Assembly (NCBI RefSeq): GCF_027533845.1 | Contig: NZ_JAPZVN010000007.1 | Coordinates: 1 to 64,000, forward strand | Direction of reading: 5' to 3' | DNA: 64,000 nt | From: Streptomyces sp. RPT161 | GTDB lineage: Bacteria > Actinomycetota > Actinomycetes > Streptomycetales > Streptomycetaceae | Shown here: piece after piece, positions 37,612-46,365 of the stretch | Position numbering within the stretch: the first letter of the stretch is position 1 | Layout: each line of letters begins with the position of its first letter | Position numbers and translations under genes: made by a program | Notes under the pieces: generated by a model | Seen by the model: only the letters and a program-made list of their open reading frames with translations | What the model was told of the DNA's origin: nothing | Databases searched by the model: none

Positions 37612-39252
37612 ATGACGGGGACGACCACGGTCGGCACCCCGACGGCGGCCGCAGTCCCACGGGCCAGACGGCCGCGTCCGGACACCGGCGGGGCTACCGG
37701 CCCCGCCAACCGCTGGACGATCCTGGCCGTGCTCTGCGTCAGCCTGCTGCTCGTCGCGCTCGACGCGACCGTGCTGCACGTCGCGGTCCCCTCGCTCAGC
37801 GAGGACCTGCGCCCCAGCGCGATAGCCCTGCTGTGGATCGTCGACGCCTATCCGCTCGCCGCCGCCTCCCTGCTCATCCTCTTCGGCACCCTCGGAGACC
37901 GCGTCGGCCGCCGCCGGGTGCTGCTGGTGGGCTACGGGCTGTTCGCCGCCGCCTCCGCGGTCGCGGCGCTGGCCACCACCCCGGCCGTGCTGATCGCGGC
38001 CCGCGCGCTGCTGGGCGTCGGCGGCGCCATGATCATGCCCGCCACGCTGTCGATCCTGCGGCAGGTCTTCCCCGACCGCAGGGAACGCGCGCTGGCCATC
38101 GGTCTGTGGAGCGCGATCGCGGCGGTCGGCGCGGCGGTCGGACCGGTGCTCGGCGGCTTCCTGGTGGAACGCTTCTGGTGGGGCTCGGTCTTCCTGGTCA
38201 ACATTCCGCTGCTGGCGGTGCTCTGGCCGGTTGCCCGCCGACTGCTGCCGGAGTCCACCGGCGCGCACGACGGGCCGTGGGACGTGCTCGGGGCCGGGAT
38301 GGCGGCGCTGGGCATCCTCGGGGTGATCCTCGGCGTCAAGCGGCTCGGCGGCGGCGCCACGCCGTACCAGCCGGTGGTGATCGTTCCGCTGCTGGTGGGG
38401 GTGGCACTGCTCTGGCTGTTCGTACGACGGCAACGCGGGCTGCGGCACCCGCTGGTGGACATGCGGATGTTCGCCAGGCCCGCGTTCAGCACCTCGGTCG
38501 GCTGCATCGTGCTGGCGATGCTGGCGCTGGTCGGCCTTGAGCTGATCGCCGTCCAGTACCTCCAACTGGTGCTCGGCCTGGCCCCCTTGGAGACCGGGCT
38601 GCGGCTGCTGCCGCTCACCCTCGCCGCGATGGCCGCCGGGCTCGCCGGATCGCGGCTGCTGCACCGGCTCGGGCCGCGGCTCATGGTCTGCCTCGGCTTC
38701 GTGCTCACCGCCTGCGCCGTGCTGTCGCTGACCGTCATGGGACAGCACGACCGCCCCTGGCTGCTCACCACCGCGTTCGTCGCCCTCGGCTTCGGGCTGG
38801 AGACCACCTTGTTCGGGGCGTACGAGTCGATGCTCAGCGACGCCCCGGCAGCCCAGGCGGGCGGGGCCGCGGCGATCGGTGAGACCTCCTACCAACTCGG
38901 TGCCGGAACGGGCATCGCACTGCTCGGCAGCGTGATGAACGCCGGGTACGCGCCCGGCGTCCACGGCGTCCCCGGCGTTCCGGCCGCCGCCGGCAACGAG
39001 GCGGCGCACTCGCTCGGCGAGGCGTACGAGGTGGCCGACCGGATCGGCGGCGGTACCGGCGAGGCACTGCGCTCCGCAGCCCGCGGCTCCTTCGTGCACG
39101 GGCTGCACCTCACCCTGTCCGCCAGCGCCGTACTGCTGCTGCTCGGCGCGCTCGTCGCGCTCCGCCTGCCGCGTAGCGCCGAGACGACGGCGTGCGCGCA
39201 GGCCGAGGGCGCTGACCTTGAGGGTCTTTACGACGGGCGGACGCGGCCGTAG
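37612..39252 (+). CDS. MFS transporter, DHA2 (EmrB/QacA-type, 14 membrane segments)
   Basis: The 546-residue proton-coupled drug exporter type has motif D1 LLVALDATVLHVAVPSLSEDL in the first membrane segment, motif A GTLGDRVGRRRVLLVG and motif C-like ALLGVGGAMIMPATLSIL. AIGLWSAIAAVGAAVGPVLGGFLVE follows in segment 5. The length and number of hydrophobic segments fit 14 TM. A loop of about 60 residues precedes the last segment. The ATG at 37612 has GGAGG 7 bases upstream. The exported compound cannot be told; no TetR or MarR gene adjoins. Confidence 0.92.
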   Translation: MTGTTTVGTPTAAAVPRARRPRPDTGGATGPANRWTILAVLCVSLLLVALDATVLHVAVPSLSEDLRPSAIALLWIVDAYPLAAASLLILFGTLGDRVGRRRVLLVGYGLFAAASAVAALATTPAVLIAARALLGVGGAMIMPATLSILRQVFPDRRERALAIGLWSAIAAVGAAVGPVLGGFLVERFWWGSVFLVNIPLLAVLWPVARRLLPESTGAHDGPWDVLGAGMAALGILGVILGVKRLGGGATPYQPVVIVPLLVGVALLWLFVRRQRGLRHPLVDMRMFARPAFSTSVGCIVLAMLALVGLELIAVQYLQLVLGLAPLETGLRLLPLTLAAMAAGLAGSRLLHRLGPRLMVCLGFVLTACAVLSLTVMGQHDRPWLLTTAFVALGFGLETTLFGAYESMLSDAPAAQAGGAAAIGETSYQLGAGTGIALLGSVMNAGYAPGVHGVPGVPAAAGNEAAHSLGEAYEVADRIGGGTGEALRSAARGSFVHGLHLTLSASAVLLLLGALVALRLPRSAETTACAQAEGADLEGLYDGRTRP

Positions 39253-39312
39253 CGTCAGCGGCGACCAGGAAAGATCGATCAGCGACGATCGACCGTCCCA
39301 AGGAGCACCGGT

Positions 39313-40548
39313 ATGGCAGTGGAGCGCGGCTCCTCGTTCGAGGGCGGTGGCCGGGCGGGCCGCAGTGGCGGCGCGCCGCCGTCCTTCGACCCGCTCGACC
39401 CGCTCGGTCTCGACGACCTGCTGAGCGACGAGGACCGCGCGGTGCGGGAGACGGTGCGCCGCTGGGCCGCCGACCGGGTGCTGCCGAACATCGCCGAGTG
39501 GTACGAGCGCGGTGAACTGCCCGGCATCCGCGAGCTGGCCCGCGAACTCGGCGCTATCGGGGCGCTCGGCATGTCCCTCGACGGGTACGGCTGCGCCGGG
39601 GCCAGCGCCGTCCAGTACGGGCTGGCCTGCCTGGAGTTGGAGGCCGCTGACTCCGGGATCCGCTCGCTGGTCTCGGTCCAGGGCTCGTTGGCGATGTACG
39701 CGATCCACCGCTACGGCTCCGAGGCGCAGAAGCGGGAGTGGCTGCCGCGGATGGCCGCCGGAGAGGTGATCGGCTGCTTCGGCCTGACCGAGCCCGACCA
39801 CGGCTCCGACCCGGCCGGGATGACCACGTACGCCAAGCGGGACGGCACCGACTGGGTGCTGACCGGGCGCAAGATGTGGATCACCAACGGTTCGGTGGCC
39901 GGGGTGGCGGTGGTCTGGGCCCGTACTGACGAGGGCATCCGCGGTTTCGTCGTCCCCACCGACGTACCCGGCTTCTCCGCGCCGGAGATCAGGCACAAGT
40001 GGAGCCTGCGCGCCTCGGTCACCAGTGAACTGGTCCTGGACGACGTGCGGTTGCCCGCCGACGCGGTGCTGCCGGAGGTCAGCGGGCTGCGCGGGCCGCT
40101 GAGCTGTCTGAGCCACGCCCGGTACGGCATCGTCTGGGGTTCGATGGGCGCGGCCCGCAGCTGCTTCGAGTCGGCGCTGGACTACGCCAGGTCACGGGAG
40201 CAGTTCGGCCGTCCGATCGGTGCTTTCCAGCTCACCCAGGCCAAGCTCGCCGACATGGCCGTCGAACTGCACAAGGGCATCCTGCTCGCCCACCACCTCG
40301 GCCGCCGGATGGACGCCGGGCGGCTGCGCCCGGAGCAGGTCAGCTTCGGCAAGCTCAACAACGTGCGCGAGGCGATCGAGATCTGCCGCACCGCGCGCAC
40401 CATCCTGGGAGCCAACGGGATCTCGCTGGAGTACCCGGTGATGCGGCACGCCACCAACCTGGAGAGTGTCCTGACGTACGAGGGCACCGTGGAGATGCAC
40501 CAGTTGGTCCTGGGCAAGGCCCTCACCGGACTGGACGCGTTCCGCTAG
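39313..40548 (+). CDS. Acyl-CoA dehydrogenase, glutaryl-CoA dehydrogenase-like
   Basis: This 411-residue FAD enzyme closely follows glutaryl-CoA dehydrogenases. It has FDPLDPLGLDDLLSDEDRAVRETVRRWA, GCFGLTEPDHGSDPAGM, RKMWITNGSVAGVAVVWAR and the catalytic Glu390 in TYEGTVEMHQLVLGKALTG. Such enzymes oxidise and often decarboxylate glutaryl-CoA in lysine/tryptophan breakdown. AGGAG precedes the ATG at 39313. It follows the MFS gene by 60 bases and may be co-transcribed, with no obvious link in function. Confidence 0.9.
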   Translation: MAVERGSSFEGGGRAGRSGGAPPSFDPLDPLGLDDLLSDEDRAVRETVRRWAADRVLPNIAEWYERGELPGIRELARELGAIGALGMSLDGYGCAGASAVQYGLACLELEAADSGIRSLVSVQGSLAMYAIHRYGSEAQKREWLPRMAAGEVIGCFGLTEPDHGSDPAGMTTYAKRDGTDWVLTGRKMWITNGSVAGVAVVWARTDEGIRGFVVPTDVPGFSAPEIRHKWSLRASVTSELVLDDVRLPADAVLPEVSGLRGPLSCLSHARYGIVWGSMGAARSCFESALDYARSREQFGRPIGAFQLTQAKLADMAVELHKGILLAHHLGRRMDAGRLRPEQVSFGKLNNVREAIEICRTARTILGANGISLEYPVMRHATNLESVLTYEGTVEMHQLVLGKALTGLDAFR

Positions 40549-40732
40549 GTCTGCGGGGGCGCGGGGCTCAATCCCGGGGCAAGACCCCGGGGCCCCGGGC
40601 GGACGGGTACCGCGGGTGCCGTCTCGGGGCATTCTGGCGCCGGGACGGTGAGTGGCCGCGCGTCGGGGACCGGCGGTGCCGAAGCGGCCACGACCCGCGG
40701 TGGGCGCGGCGGCGCGAGCCCCGAGCCCCTTT

Positions 40733-40756
40733 GGGGCAGGCCCCCTGGCCTGCCCC
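40733..40756. terminator. Terminator between converging genes
   Basis: GGGGCAGGCC and GGCCTGCCCC form a perfect 10-bp stem with a 4-base loop, just past the SepF-like stop. A second CCCGGGG/CCCCGGG repeat lies near 40575-40595. Confidence 0.7.
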
Positions 40757-40757
40757 T

Positions 40758-41201
40758 TCAGCTCTGGTTGAAGAAGCCGTCCGAGGAGCGGCTGCCCGCC
40801 GCACCGTCAACCACCCTGTAGTCGGCGGGGGTCAGCAGGAACACCCGGGTCGCCACCCGTTCGATGGAGCCGCGCAGGCCGAAGGTCAGACCTGCCGCGA
40901 AGTCCACCACCCGCTTGGCGTCGGCCGACTCCATGGCCGTGAGGTTGACGATCACCGGCACGCCCTCCCGGAACAACTCACCGATGCCGCGCGCGTCCCG
41001 GAAGCCGTCCGGGGTGACCGTGGCGATCCGCTGGCCCTGCTCCTCGGCGCTGACCGCGGCGACCCGCACCCGCGGGTCGGTGACCCATTCGCTGGACTCG
41101 GGCCCCTCGGTGTAGTCCGTGTACTCCTCGTCGTAGTAGCGCTCGTCGTCGCCTTCGTCGACGAGTCCAAGCCATGCGCTGGCCTTCCGCACCGAACCCA
41201 T
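40758..41201 (-). CDS. SepF-like cell-division protein
   Basis: The 147-residue protein has the SepF/DUF552 domain (about 60-135): [49 protein letters not shown], then [20 protein letters not shown]. The start [15 protein letters not shown] lacks the long linker of true SepF but keeps an acidic Tyr/Glu stretch. SepF anchors FtsZ to the membrane. It lies outside the division cluster, so it is probably one of the SepF-like paralogues (SflA/SflB type) of Streptomyces. AGGAGG lies 6 bases before the ATG. Confidence 0.88.
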   Translation of the reverse strand: MGSVRKASAWLGLVDEGDDERYYDEEYTDYTEGPESSEWVTDPRVRVAAVSAEEQGQRIATVTPDGFRDARGIGELFREGVPVIVNLTAMESADAKRVVDFAAGLTFGLRGSIERVATRVFLLTPADYRVVDGAAGSRSSDGFFNQS

Positions 41202-41622
41202 GGACGCCTCCTCTCACGCGCGGTCCGTACCGTCCGCCCTCCTATGGTCGTCCATGATGCGGATGATGCGCCAAGTGGAAAGCCGCCGTACTGGGGATTC
41301 GTGACGGTTCTGGTGCAACAGCCGCACATGGCGATGCGTCAGGTAATCGTAGGAATGCGGATTGTGACGGTGTGCAAGGAAGCCACCGTCAAGCCTCTCG
41401 GCGGGGTGACGGTGCGCGTCCGTATGGCTCATCGATCGCCGTCCTTCGTGCCCGTCCGGGCGTTTCCCTTCCCGCCTTGGGCCGGGTTCACTCCCGTGCG
41501 CGGCCACGTTCCGGGTGGCCGGTAGCATGACGGGCCGATCACGACCGGCGACGACCAGTTGTGACTGTTCGCGATCAAAAATGCGCGCGGTTGACTGTGC
41601 CTTTTTGGCTGATGGGGGAGAG
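41202..41622. other. Divergent intergenic region, SepF-like and DUF5685 genes
   Basis: About 420 bases without a gene. It has scattered GTGACGGT elements (41300-41425), a TAGCAT -10-like element at 41523, and an AT-rich patch with TTGACT at 41591. No promoter pair is convincing. Confidence 0.45.
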
Positions 41623-42897
41623 TTGTTCGGGATCATACGGCCGTGTCGGCACCGGCTGTCCGAGGGCCTTGCCACCTCGTGGACGGCCCATCTGTGCGGC
41701 CTGTGCCTCGCGTTGCGCGACGACCACGGACAGTTGGCCCGGGTCGCCACCAACTACGACGGGCTGATCATTTCCGTCCTGGTAGAGGCGCAGTCCCAGC
41801 GCTCCGGCGACTGGCGGCGCACCGCCGGACCCTGCCCGCTGCGCGGCATGCGCACCGCCCCGGTGGCCAAGGGCGAGGGCGCCCGACTGGCCGCCGCGGT
41901 CTCCCTCGTCCTGGCCTCGGCGAAGGTACGGGACCACATCGCCGACCGTGACGGGCTGCTGGGGCGTCGCCCGGTGGCCGCCGCCGCCCGCCGGGTGGCG
42001 GGCAGTTGGGACCGCAGGGGCGCCTCCGTCGGCGCCGGAATCGGATTCGACACCGCGGTCCTGGTGGACGCGGTGGACCGGCAGACCGGCATCGAGGCGC
42101 TGGCGGGCCCCGGCACCCCGCTGCTGGCCGTCACCGAGCCCGCCGAGACGGCCACCGCCGCGGCCTTCGAGCACACCGCGGTGCTCGCCGGACGGCCGGG
42201 CAACCGCGCCCCGCTCGCCGAGGCCGGACGACTCTTCGGCCGGCTCGCGCATCTGCTGGACGCCGTCCAGGATCTGACGGCGGACCAGCGGTCCGGCGCC
42301 TGGAACCCGCTGACCGCGACCGGAACCAGCCTCGCCGAGGCGCGGCGGCTGTGCGACGACGCGGTGCACGGAGTGCGACTCGCGCTGCGCGAGGTGGAGT
42401 TCACCGACGCCAGGCTGGCGCACGTGCTGCTCGTCCATGAGCTGCCCAGGTCGGTGGACCGCGCCTTCGGGACGCTGGGACACCGCTGCGCGACGCCGCC
42501 CGTGGAAGGCTCCCACCCGCCGCCCGGCGGCCCGTACGGCCCGTACGGCCCGCCGCGGGAGTACCCGTACGGCGGCCCGCGGCACGGCAACCCGTACCAG
42601 AACCCGCACGGCGACCCGTACCAGAATCCCTACGCGCCGGGCGGGCCCGGCGGCGGGTTCCCGCCGCCGGAGCCGCCACGCCGCCGCGACTGGTTCACCG
42701 GCTGCGCGATCTGGACCGGGCTTTGCTGCACATGCCAGTTGTGCTGCCGCGACCCGTACCACGACCCGTGGACCGGGCAGCCGAGGCAGGGCTGGTGCCG
42801 TGGCGACTGTGACTGCGACTGCTGTGATGCGTGTGAATGCTGCGAGTGTTCCTGCGAGTGCTGCCAGTGTGTGGAGTGCTGCAGCGGCTGCAACTGA
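41623..42897 (+). CDS. DUF5685 family protein with Cys-rich tail
   Basis: The 424-residue protein starts (M)FGIIRPCRHRLSEGLATSW, with HLCGLCLALRDDHGQ, typical of DUF5685. A helical body to about residue 285 follows, with a few conserved Cys/His. Then comes a Gly/Pro/Tyr-rich linker (PYGPYGPPREYPYGG, NPYQNPHGDPYQNPY). The last 64 residues hold 22 cysteines in CC, CXC and CXXC spacing (DCDCDCCDACECCECSCECC), like a metallothionein. Metal binding is inferred. The TTG at 41623 is the family start; GGGGGAG is only 2 bases upstream, so the start is slightly uncertain. Confidence 0.8.
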   Translation: MFGIIRPCRHRLSEGLATSWTAHLCGLCLALRDDHGQLARVATNYDGLIISVLVEAQSQRSGDWRRTAGPCPLRGMRTAPVAKGEGARLAAAVSLVLASAKVRDHIADRDGLLGRRPVAAAARRVAGSWDRRGASVGAGIGFDTAVLVDAVDRQTGIEALAGPGTPLLAVTEPAETATAAAFEHTAVLAGRPGNRAPLAEAGRLFGRLAHLLDAVQDLTADQRSGAWNPLTATGTSLAEARRLCDDAVHGVRLALREVEFTDARLAHVLLVHELPRSVDRAFGTLGHRCATPPVEGSHPPPGGPYGPYGPPREYPYGGPRHGNPYQNPHGDPYQNPYAPGGPGGGFPPPEPPRRRDWFTGCAIWTGLCCTCQLCCRDPYHDPWTGQPRQGWCRGDCDCDCCDACECCECSCECCQCVECCSGCN

Positions 42898-43298
42898 CGA
42901 ACGGTGTGAAGGCGTGCGAAGCGTCCTGCGGTAGCCGGGGCGAAGCGACGGGCTGCCCGGAACATGGGCGGATCAAGGGGAGTTCGGGCCGTCTACGCGG
43001 TCGGCTACCAGGTCAGCGGCAACACGAGGCGGACCACACTCGACCGAAGTCGATGTGGTCGCGGGTGACCGGCTGATGGGAACGCATGAGCACAGTGGAA
43101 CAGTCCGGCGCGTGCCCGTCAACCAAGATGAGACGCGGTGCTCACCTTTCGGACAGGCTTGACAGTGGCCCGCACGACGGGCTTAGCCTCAAGCCAGGCC
43201 GTCGCCATGTCGTGACGGCCGGACCGCGTTGAGGGGCGCGGTTTCCGTGTGAAGGCAGTTCCCGTGCAGTTTCCACCCGTATGCCACGGAGCCTTCAC
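42898..43298. other. Intergenic region before the flavin monooxygenase operon
   Basis: About 400 bases. The first part has no clear gene. A 47-codon reading from the ATG at 43086 lacks coding character. The promoter (43159-43189) and a leader hairpin, GGCCGTC/GACGGCC at 43197-43220, follow. No cysteine leader peptide was found. Confidence 0.5.
43159..43189 (+). promoter_or_regulatory. Likely promoter of the FAD/flavin monooxygenase operon
   Basis: A perfect TTGACA is followed after 19 bases by TAGCCT, giving a leader of about 100 bases that begins with a 7-bp hairpin. Confidence 0.55.
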
Positions 43299-45263
43299 AT
43301 GCCTGTGCCCTCTGACTCCCCGCCATATCCCGCGCGTCCCGGGCAGCCGGACGCCTCCGTGCCGTCGCTCGTCATCGTGGGCGCCGGACCGCGCGGTACC
43401 GGGCTGCTGGAACGGATAGCGGCCAACGCGCCTGATATATATGGCGGTTCACGCCTCGACATCCACATGGTGGACCCGTACCCGGCAGGCGCCGGACGGG
43501 TCTGGCGATACGAGCAGTCACCGCTGCTGTGGATGAACTCCATGGCCGAGGACGTCACGATGTTCCTCGACGAGTCCGTGGAGTGCGCCGGGCCGATCCG
43601 CCCCGGCCCCTCACTGGCCCAGTGGGCCGAGCGGGTCAGGGCGGGAAGCATCAGTCCGCCACCCGAACTCGCCGAGGAGATAGGGGGGTTGCGTGCCGAC
43701 GGCTTCCCGTCCAGGCGGGTGCAGAGCGCCTACCTCGGCTGGGTGTACGAACAGGCGGTGGCCGCGCTGCCGCCCGGGGTAAGGGTGCACCGGCACCCGT
43801 ACCGCGCGGTACGGGTCACCGGGCCGCTCGACGGCCGCCAGCGGGTCTGGCTGGACGGGGTGGCCGCCCCGCTCACCGCCGACCTGGTGGTGCTGGCCCT
43901 CGGCCACCTGGACTCCGAACCGGACCCGGAGCAGCGCGCGCTGTCCGCCTTCGCCGCTCGCCACGGCCTGGTCCACCTGCCGCCCGCGTACACCGCCGAC
44001 ACCGACCTGTCCGCGCTGCGCCCAGGCCAGACGGTCATCGTGCGCGGCTTCGGACTCGCCTTCATCGACCTGATGGTGCTGCTCACCGAGGGCCGCGGCG
44101 GACGCTACGAGAGCGACGCGCGAGGGCGGTTGACGTACCGGCCCTCCGGCCGTGAACCGCTGCTCCACGTCGGCTCGCGGCGAGGTGTCCCGTACCACTC
44201 GAAGATCGGCTACGGCTGGACCGGGGAGCGCACCCCGCTGCCGCGCTTCTTCGGCCCGGCGGCCGTCGACCAACTGCTGGCCGGGCCAGGGCGGTTGGAC
44301 TTCCGGCGCGATGTGTGGCCGCTGATCGCCAAGGAACTCGGCTACGCCTTCTACCACCGGCTGTTCACCGCCCACCCCGAGCGCACCCGGGTCAACTGGC
44401 CGGACTTCGAGGAGAAGTACGCCGCCGCCGCGCCCGCCAGCGCCGAACTGGACGCGCTGGTCAACGACGGAGTGCCGGACCCCGCCGACCGGTTCGACCC
44501 GGACGCCCTGGACCATCCGCTGTCCGGACTGCGCTTCCCGGACGAAGAATCGTTCCAGCGCTACCTGTGCGACTACATCCAGGCCGACCTCGACCGCCGC
44601 GCCGACCCCCGGCACAGCCCGGACCTCGCGGTCTTCCTCGCCCTGCTGGCGGTCTACGGGCAGTTGGTGCGGATCATCGGCTCGGGCAGGCTCACCGCCC
44701 GCTCCCGGATCGCCGACCTGGACGGCTGGTGGCACGGCTTCTTCAGCTACTACGCCTCCGGGCCGCCCGCCCCCCGGCTGCGGCAACTGCTGGCGCTGTC
44801 CCGGGCCGGGGCCGTACGGTTCCTCGGCGCAGGCCTGACCGTCGAGGCGGACCGCGAGCGCGGGGTGTTCCGGGCCTCAAGTCCCGGCGTGCCCGGCACG
44901 GTTGAGGCGACGGCGCTGGTCGAGGCGCGGCTGCCGGGGCCTTCGGTGCACCGCTCCCGCGACCGGCTGCTGCGCTCGCTGGCCGAGGACGGCGCGGGCG
45001 GCGAGGAGATGCTGTGCGACGGCGACCACCTGCTGCCCACCGGCCTGCTCGCGGTCGACCCGGCCGACGCCCGCCTCATCGGCCGCGACGGGCGCCCGCA
45101 CCCGCGCCGCCTCGCCCTCGGCCCGCACACCAACGGGCGCGCCTACGCGGCCTTCGCCCGTCCCCGAACCAACGCCCCCGCGTTCCGGCAGAACGACGCC
45201 ACGGCCCGGGCCGTCCTCGCCTTCCTCGGCGAGCGGCCCGGCACCGCACGGCTCAGTGCCTGA
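43299..45263 (+). CDS. FAD/NAD(P)-binding protein (COG4529-like)
   Basis: A 654-residue cytoplasmic flavoprotein. The dinucleotide-binding loop is SLVIVGAGPRGTGLLERIAA (about 30-48). DPYPAGAGRVWRYEQSPLLWMNSM follows, as in large FAD/NAD(P)-binding proteins of the HpyO/COG4529 group. A second nucleotide-binding strand is TADLVVLALGHLDSEP. The ATG at 43299 is 8 bases after GGAG. It heads an operon with two flavin-dependent monooxygenases and may feed them or act on the same substrate (inference). Rare ATA codons occur (ERIA, PDIYGG, EEIGG). The reaction is unknown. Confidence 0.82.
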   Translation: MPVPSDSPPYPARPGQPDASVPSLVIVGAGPRGTGLLERIAANAPDIYGGSRLDIHMVDPYPAGAGRVWRYEQSPLLWMNSMAEDVTMFLDESVECAGPIRPGPSLAQWAERVRAGSISPPPELAEEIGGLRADGFPSRRVQSAYLGWVYEQAVAALPPGVRVHRHPYRAVRVTGPLDGRQRVWLDGVAAPLTADLVVLALGHLDSEPDPEQRALSAFAARHGLVHLPPAYTADTDLSALRPGQTVIVRGFGLAFIDLMVLLTEGRGGRYESDARGRLTYRPSGREPLLHVGSRRGVPYHSKIGYGWTGERTPLPRFFGPAAVDQLLAGPGRLDFRRDVWPLIAKELGYAFYHRLFTAHPERTRVNWPDFEEKYAAAAPASAELDALVNDGVPDPADRFDPDALDHPLSGLRFPDEESFQRYLCDYIQADLDRRADPRHSPDLAVFLALLAVYGQLVRIIGSGRLTARSRIADLDGWWHGFFSYYASGPPAPRLRQLLALSRAGAVRFLGAGLTVEADRERGVFRASSPGVPGTVEATALVEARLPGPSVHRSRDRLLRSLAEDGAGGEEMLCDGDHLLPTGLLAVDPADARLIGRDGRPHPRRLALGPHTNGRAYAAFARPRTNAPAFRQNDATARAVLAFLGERPGTARLSA

Positions 45264-45288
45264 ACGCCTCAAACTCGAAGGAAACCCC

Positions 45289-45327
45289 ATGCCACTGACC
45301 GACCCGGCCGCCGCCGCGCGCCGCTGA
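45289..45327 (+). CDS. Possible 12-residue mini-ORF
   Basis: ATG to TGA encodes MPLTDPAAAARR. AAGGA lies 6 bases upstream and the stop is 15 bases before the next gene. It could be a leader or coupling peptide, or chance. No homologue is known to me. Confidence 0.3.
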   Translation: MPLTDPAAAARR

Positions 45328-45342
45328 CCAGGGGAGACAACG

Positions 45343-46365
45343 ATGCCTGCCCCCACCCGGCCGCTGCACCTGGCCGCCGCCATCGACGCCCCCGACCAGT
45401 ACCAGGCCGCGTACTACGTGGAGTTGGCCCGGCTCGCCGAACGCGGCTCGCTGGACTTCGTCACCCTGGACGACTCCCTGGCGCCGCCCGCGCCCGGCAC
45501 GGGACGGCTCGACGCGCTCACCGTGCTGTCCAGGGTCGCGCCGAGAACCCAGCGGGTCGGACTGGTGCCGACCGTCACCACCACGCACACCGAGCCGTTC
45601 CATGTGTCCGCCGGCCTGGCCACCCTGGACTGGGTCAGTCGGGGCCGCGCGGGCTGGACCGTGCGGGTCTCGGCGACCGAGGCCGAGGCGGGCCATGTGG
45701 GACGCCGCCCGGTCGCACCACCGGTCGCGCTGTGGCGGGAGGCGGACGAGGTCGCCGATGCGGTGGCCCGGCTGTGGGACAGCTGGGAGGACGACGCGGA
45801 GATCCGCGATGTGGCGACCGGACGCTTCGTCGACCGCGACAAGTTGCACTACGTCGACTTCGTCGGCGAGCACTTCTCGGTGCGCGGCCCGTCCATAGTG
45901 CCCAGGCCGCCGCAGGGGCGCCCGGTGATCGCCGTGGACGCCACCGATGAGGCCGTACACGCCTTCGCGGCGCGCCATGCGGACGTCATATATATAAGGA
46001 CCGAGGACCTGGATACCGCCCGCATCGTCCGGCGCACCATACGGCAGTTGGCCGCCGGCGCCGGACGCGACCCGGACCGGCTCACCGTACTCGCCTCGAT
46101 CCAGGTCCAGCTGATCGACCCGGCGGACGCGGTGCGGCTCGCGGAGCGCATCGCCGACTGGTTCCGCGACGGCGCGGCCGACGGCTTCCACATCCGTCCC
46201 ACGGCACCGCTGCGCGACCTTGGACGACTGGTCGACGCCACCGTTCCGCTGCTGCAACAGCGGTGCCTGTTCAGGCGGTTCTATCCCGGTGACACCCTGC
46301 GCGACCACCTCGGCCTGCGCCGACCTTCCAACCGCTACGCTCGCCCGCAGGAGGCTTCCCGATGA
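45343..46365 (+). CDS. LLM-class flavin-dependent monooxygenase
   Basis: The 340-residue luciferase-like (TIM-barrel, FMN-dependent) protein has YVELARLAERGSLDFVTLDD, RVGLVPTVTTTHTEPFHVSAGLATLDWVSRGRAGWTVR and the C-terminal FYPGDTLRDHLGLRRP. It is related to the nitrilotriacetate/sulfonate-type group but is shorter. GGGGAG precedes the ATG. The last 4 bases overlap the next gene. A very rare codon run ATA-TAT-ATA-AGG (45988-45999) stands out. The substrate is unknown; oxidation of a sulfur or aminocarboxylate compound is possible. Confidence 0.85.
   Translation: MPAPTRPLHLAAAIDAPDQYQAAYYVELARLAERGSLDFVTLDDSLAPPAPGTGRLDALTVLSRVAPRTQRVGLVPTVTTTHTEPFHVSAGLATLDWVSRGRAGWTVRVSATEAEAGHVGRRPVAPPVALWREADEVADAVARLWDSWEDDAEIRDVATGRFVDRDKLHYVDFVGEHFSVRGPSIVPRPPQGRPVIAVDATDEAVHAFAARHADVIYIRTEDLDTARIVRRTIRQLAAGAGRDPDRLTVLASIQVQLIDPADAVRLAERIADWFRDGAADGFHIRPTAPLRDLGRLVDATVPLLQQRCLFRRFYPGDTLRDHLGLRRPSNRYARPQEASR

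Noticed and set aside
37288-40116. 942-codon minus-strand open frame opposite the MFS and acyl-CoA dehydrogenase genes
   Set aside because: It spans two clear genes and an intergenic region and has a low-complexity Gln/Gly/Glu/Arg composition. It is a shadow.
43086-43232. Small ORF upstream of the flavin monooxygenase operon as a leader peptide
   Set aside because: It runs through the likely promoter and has no strong ribosome site and no Cys-rich end of the kind seen in sulfur-control leader peptides.
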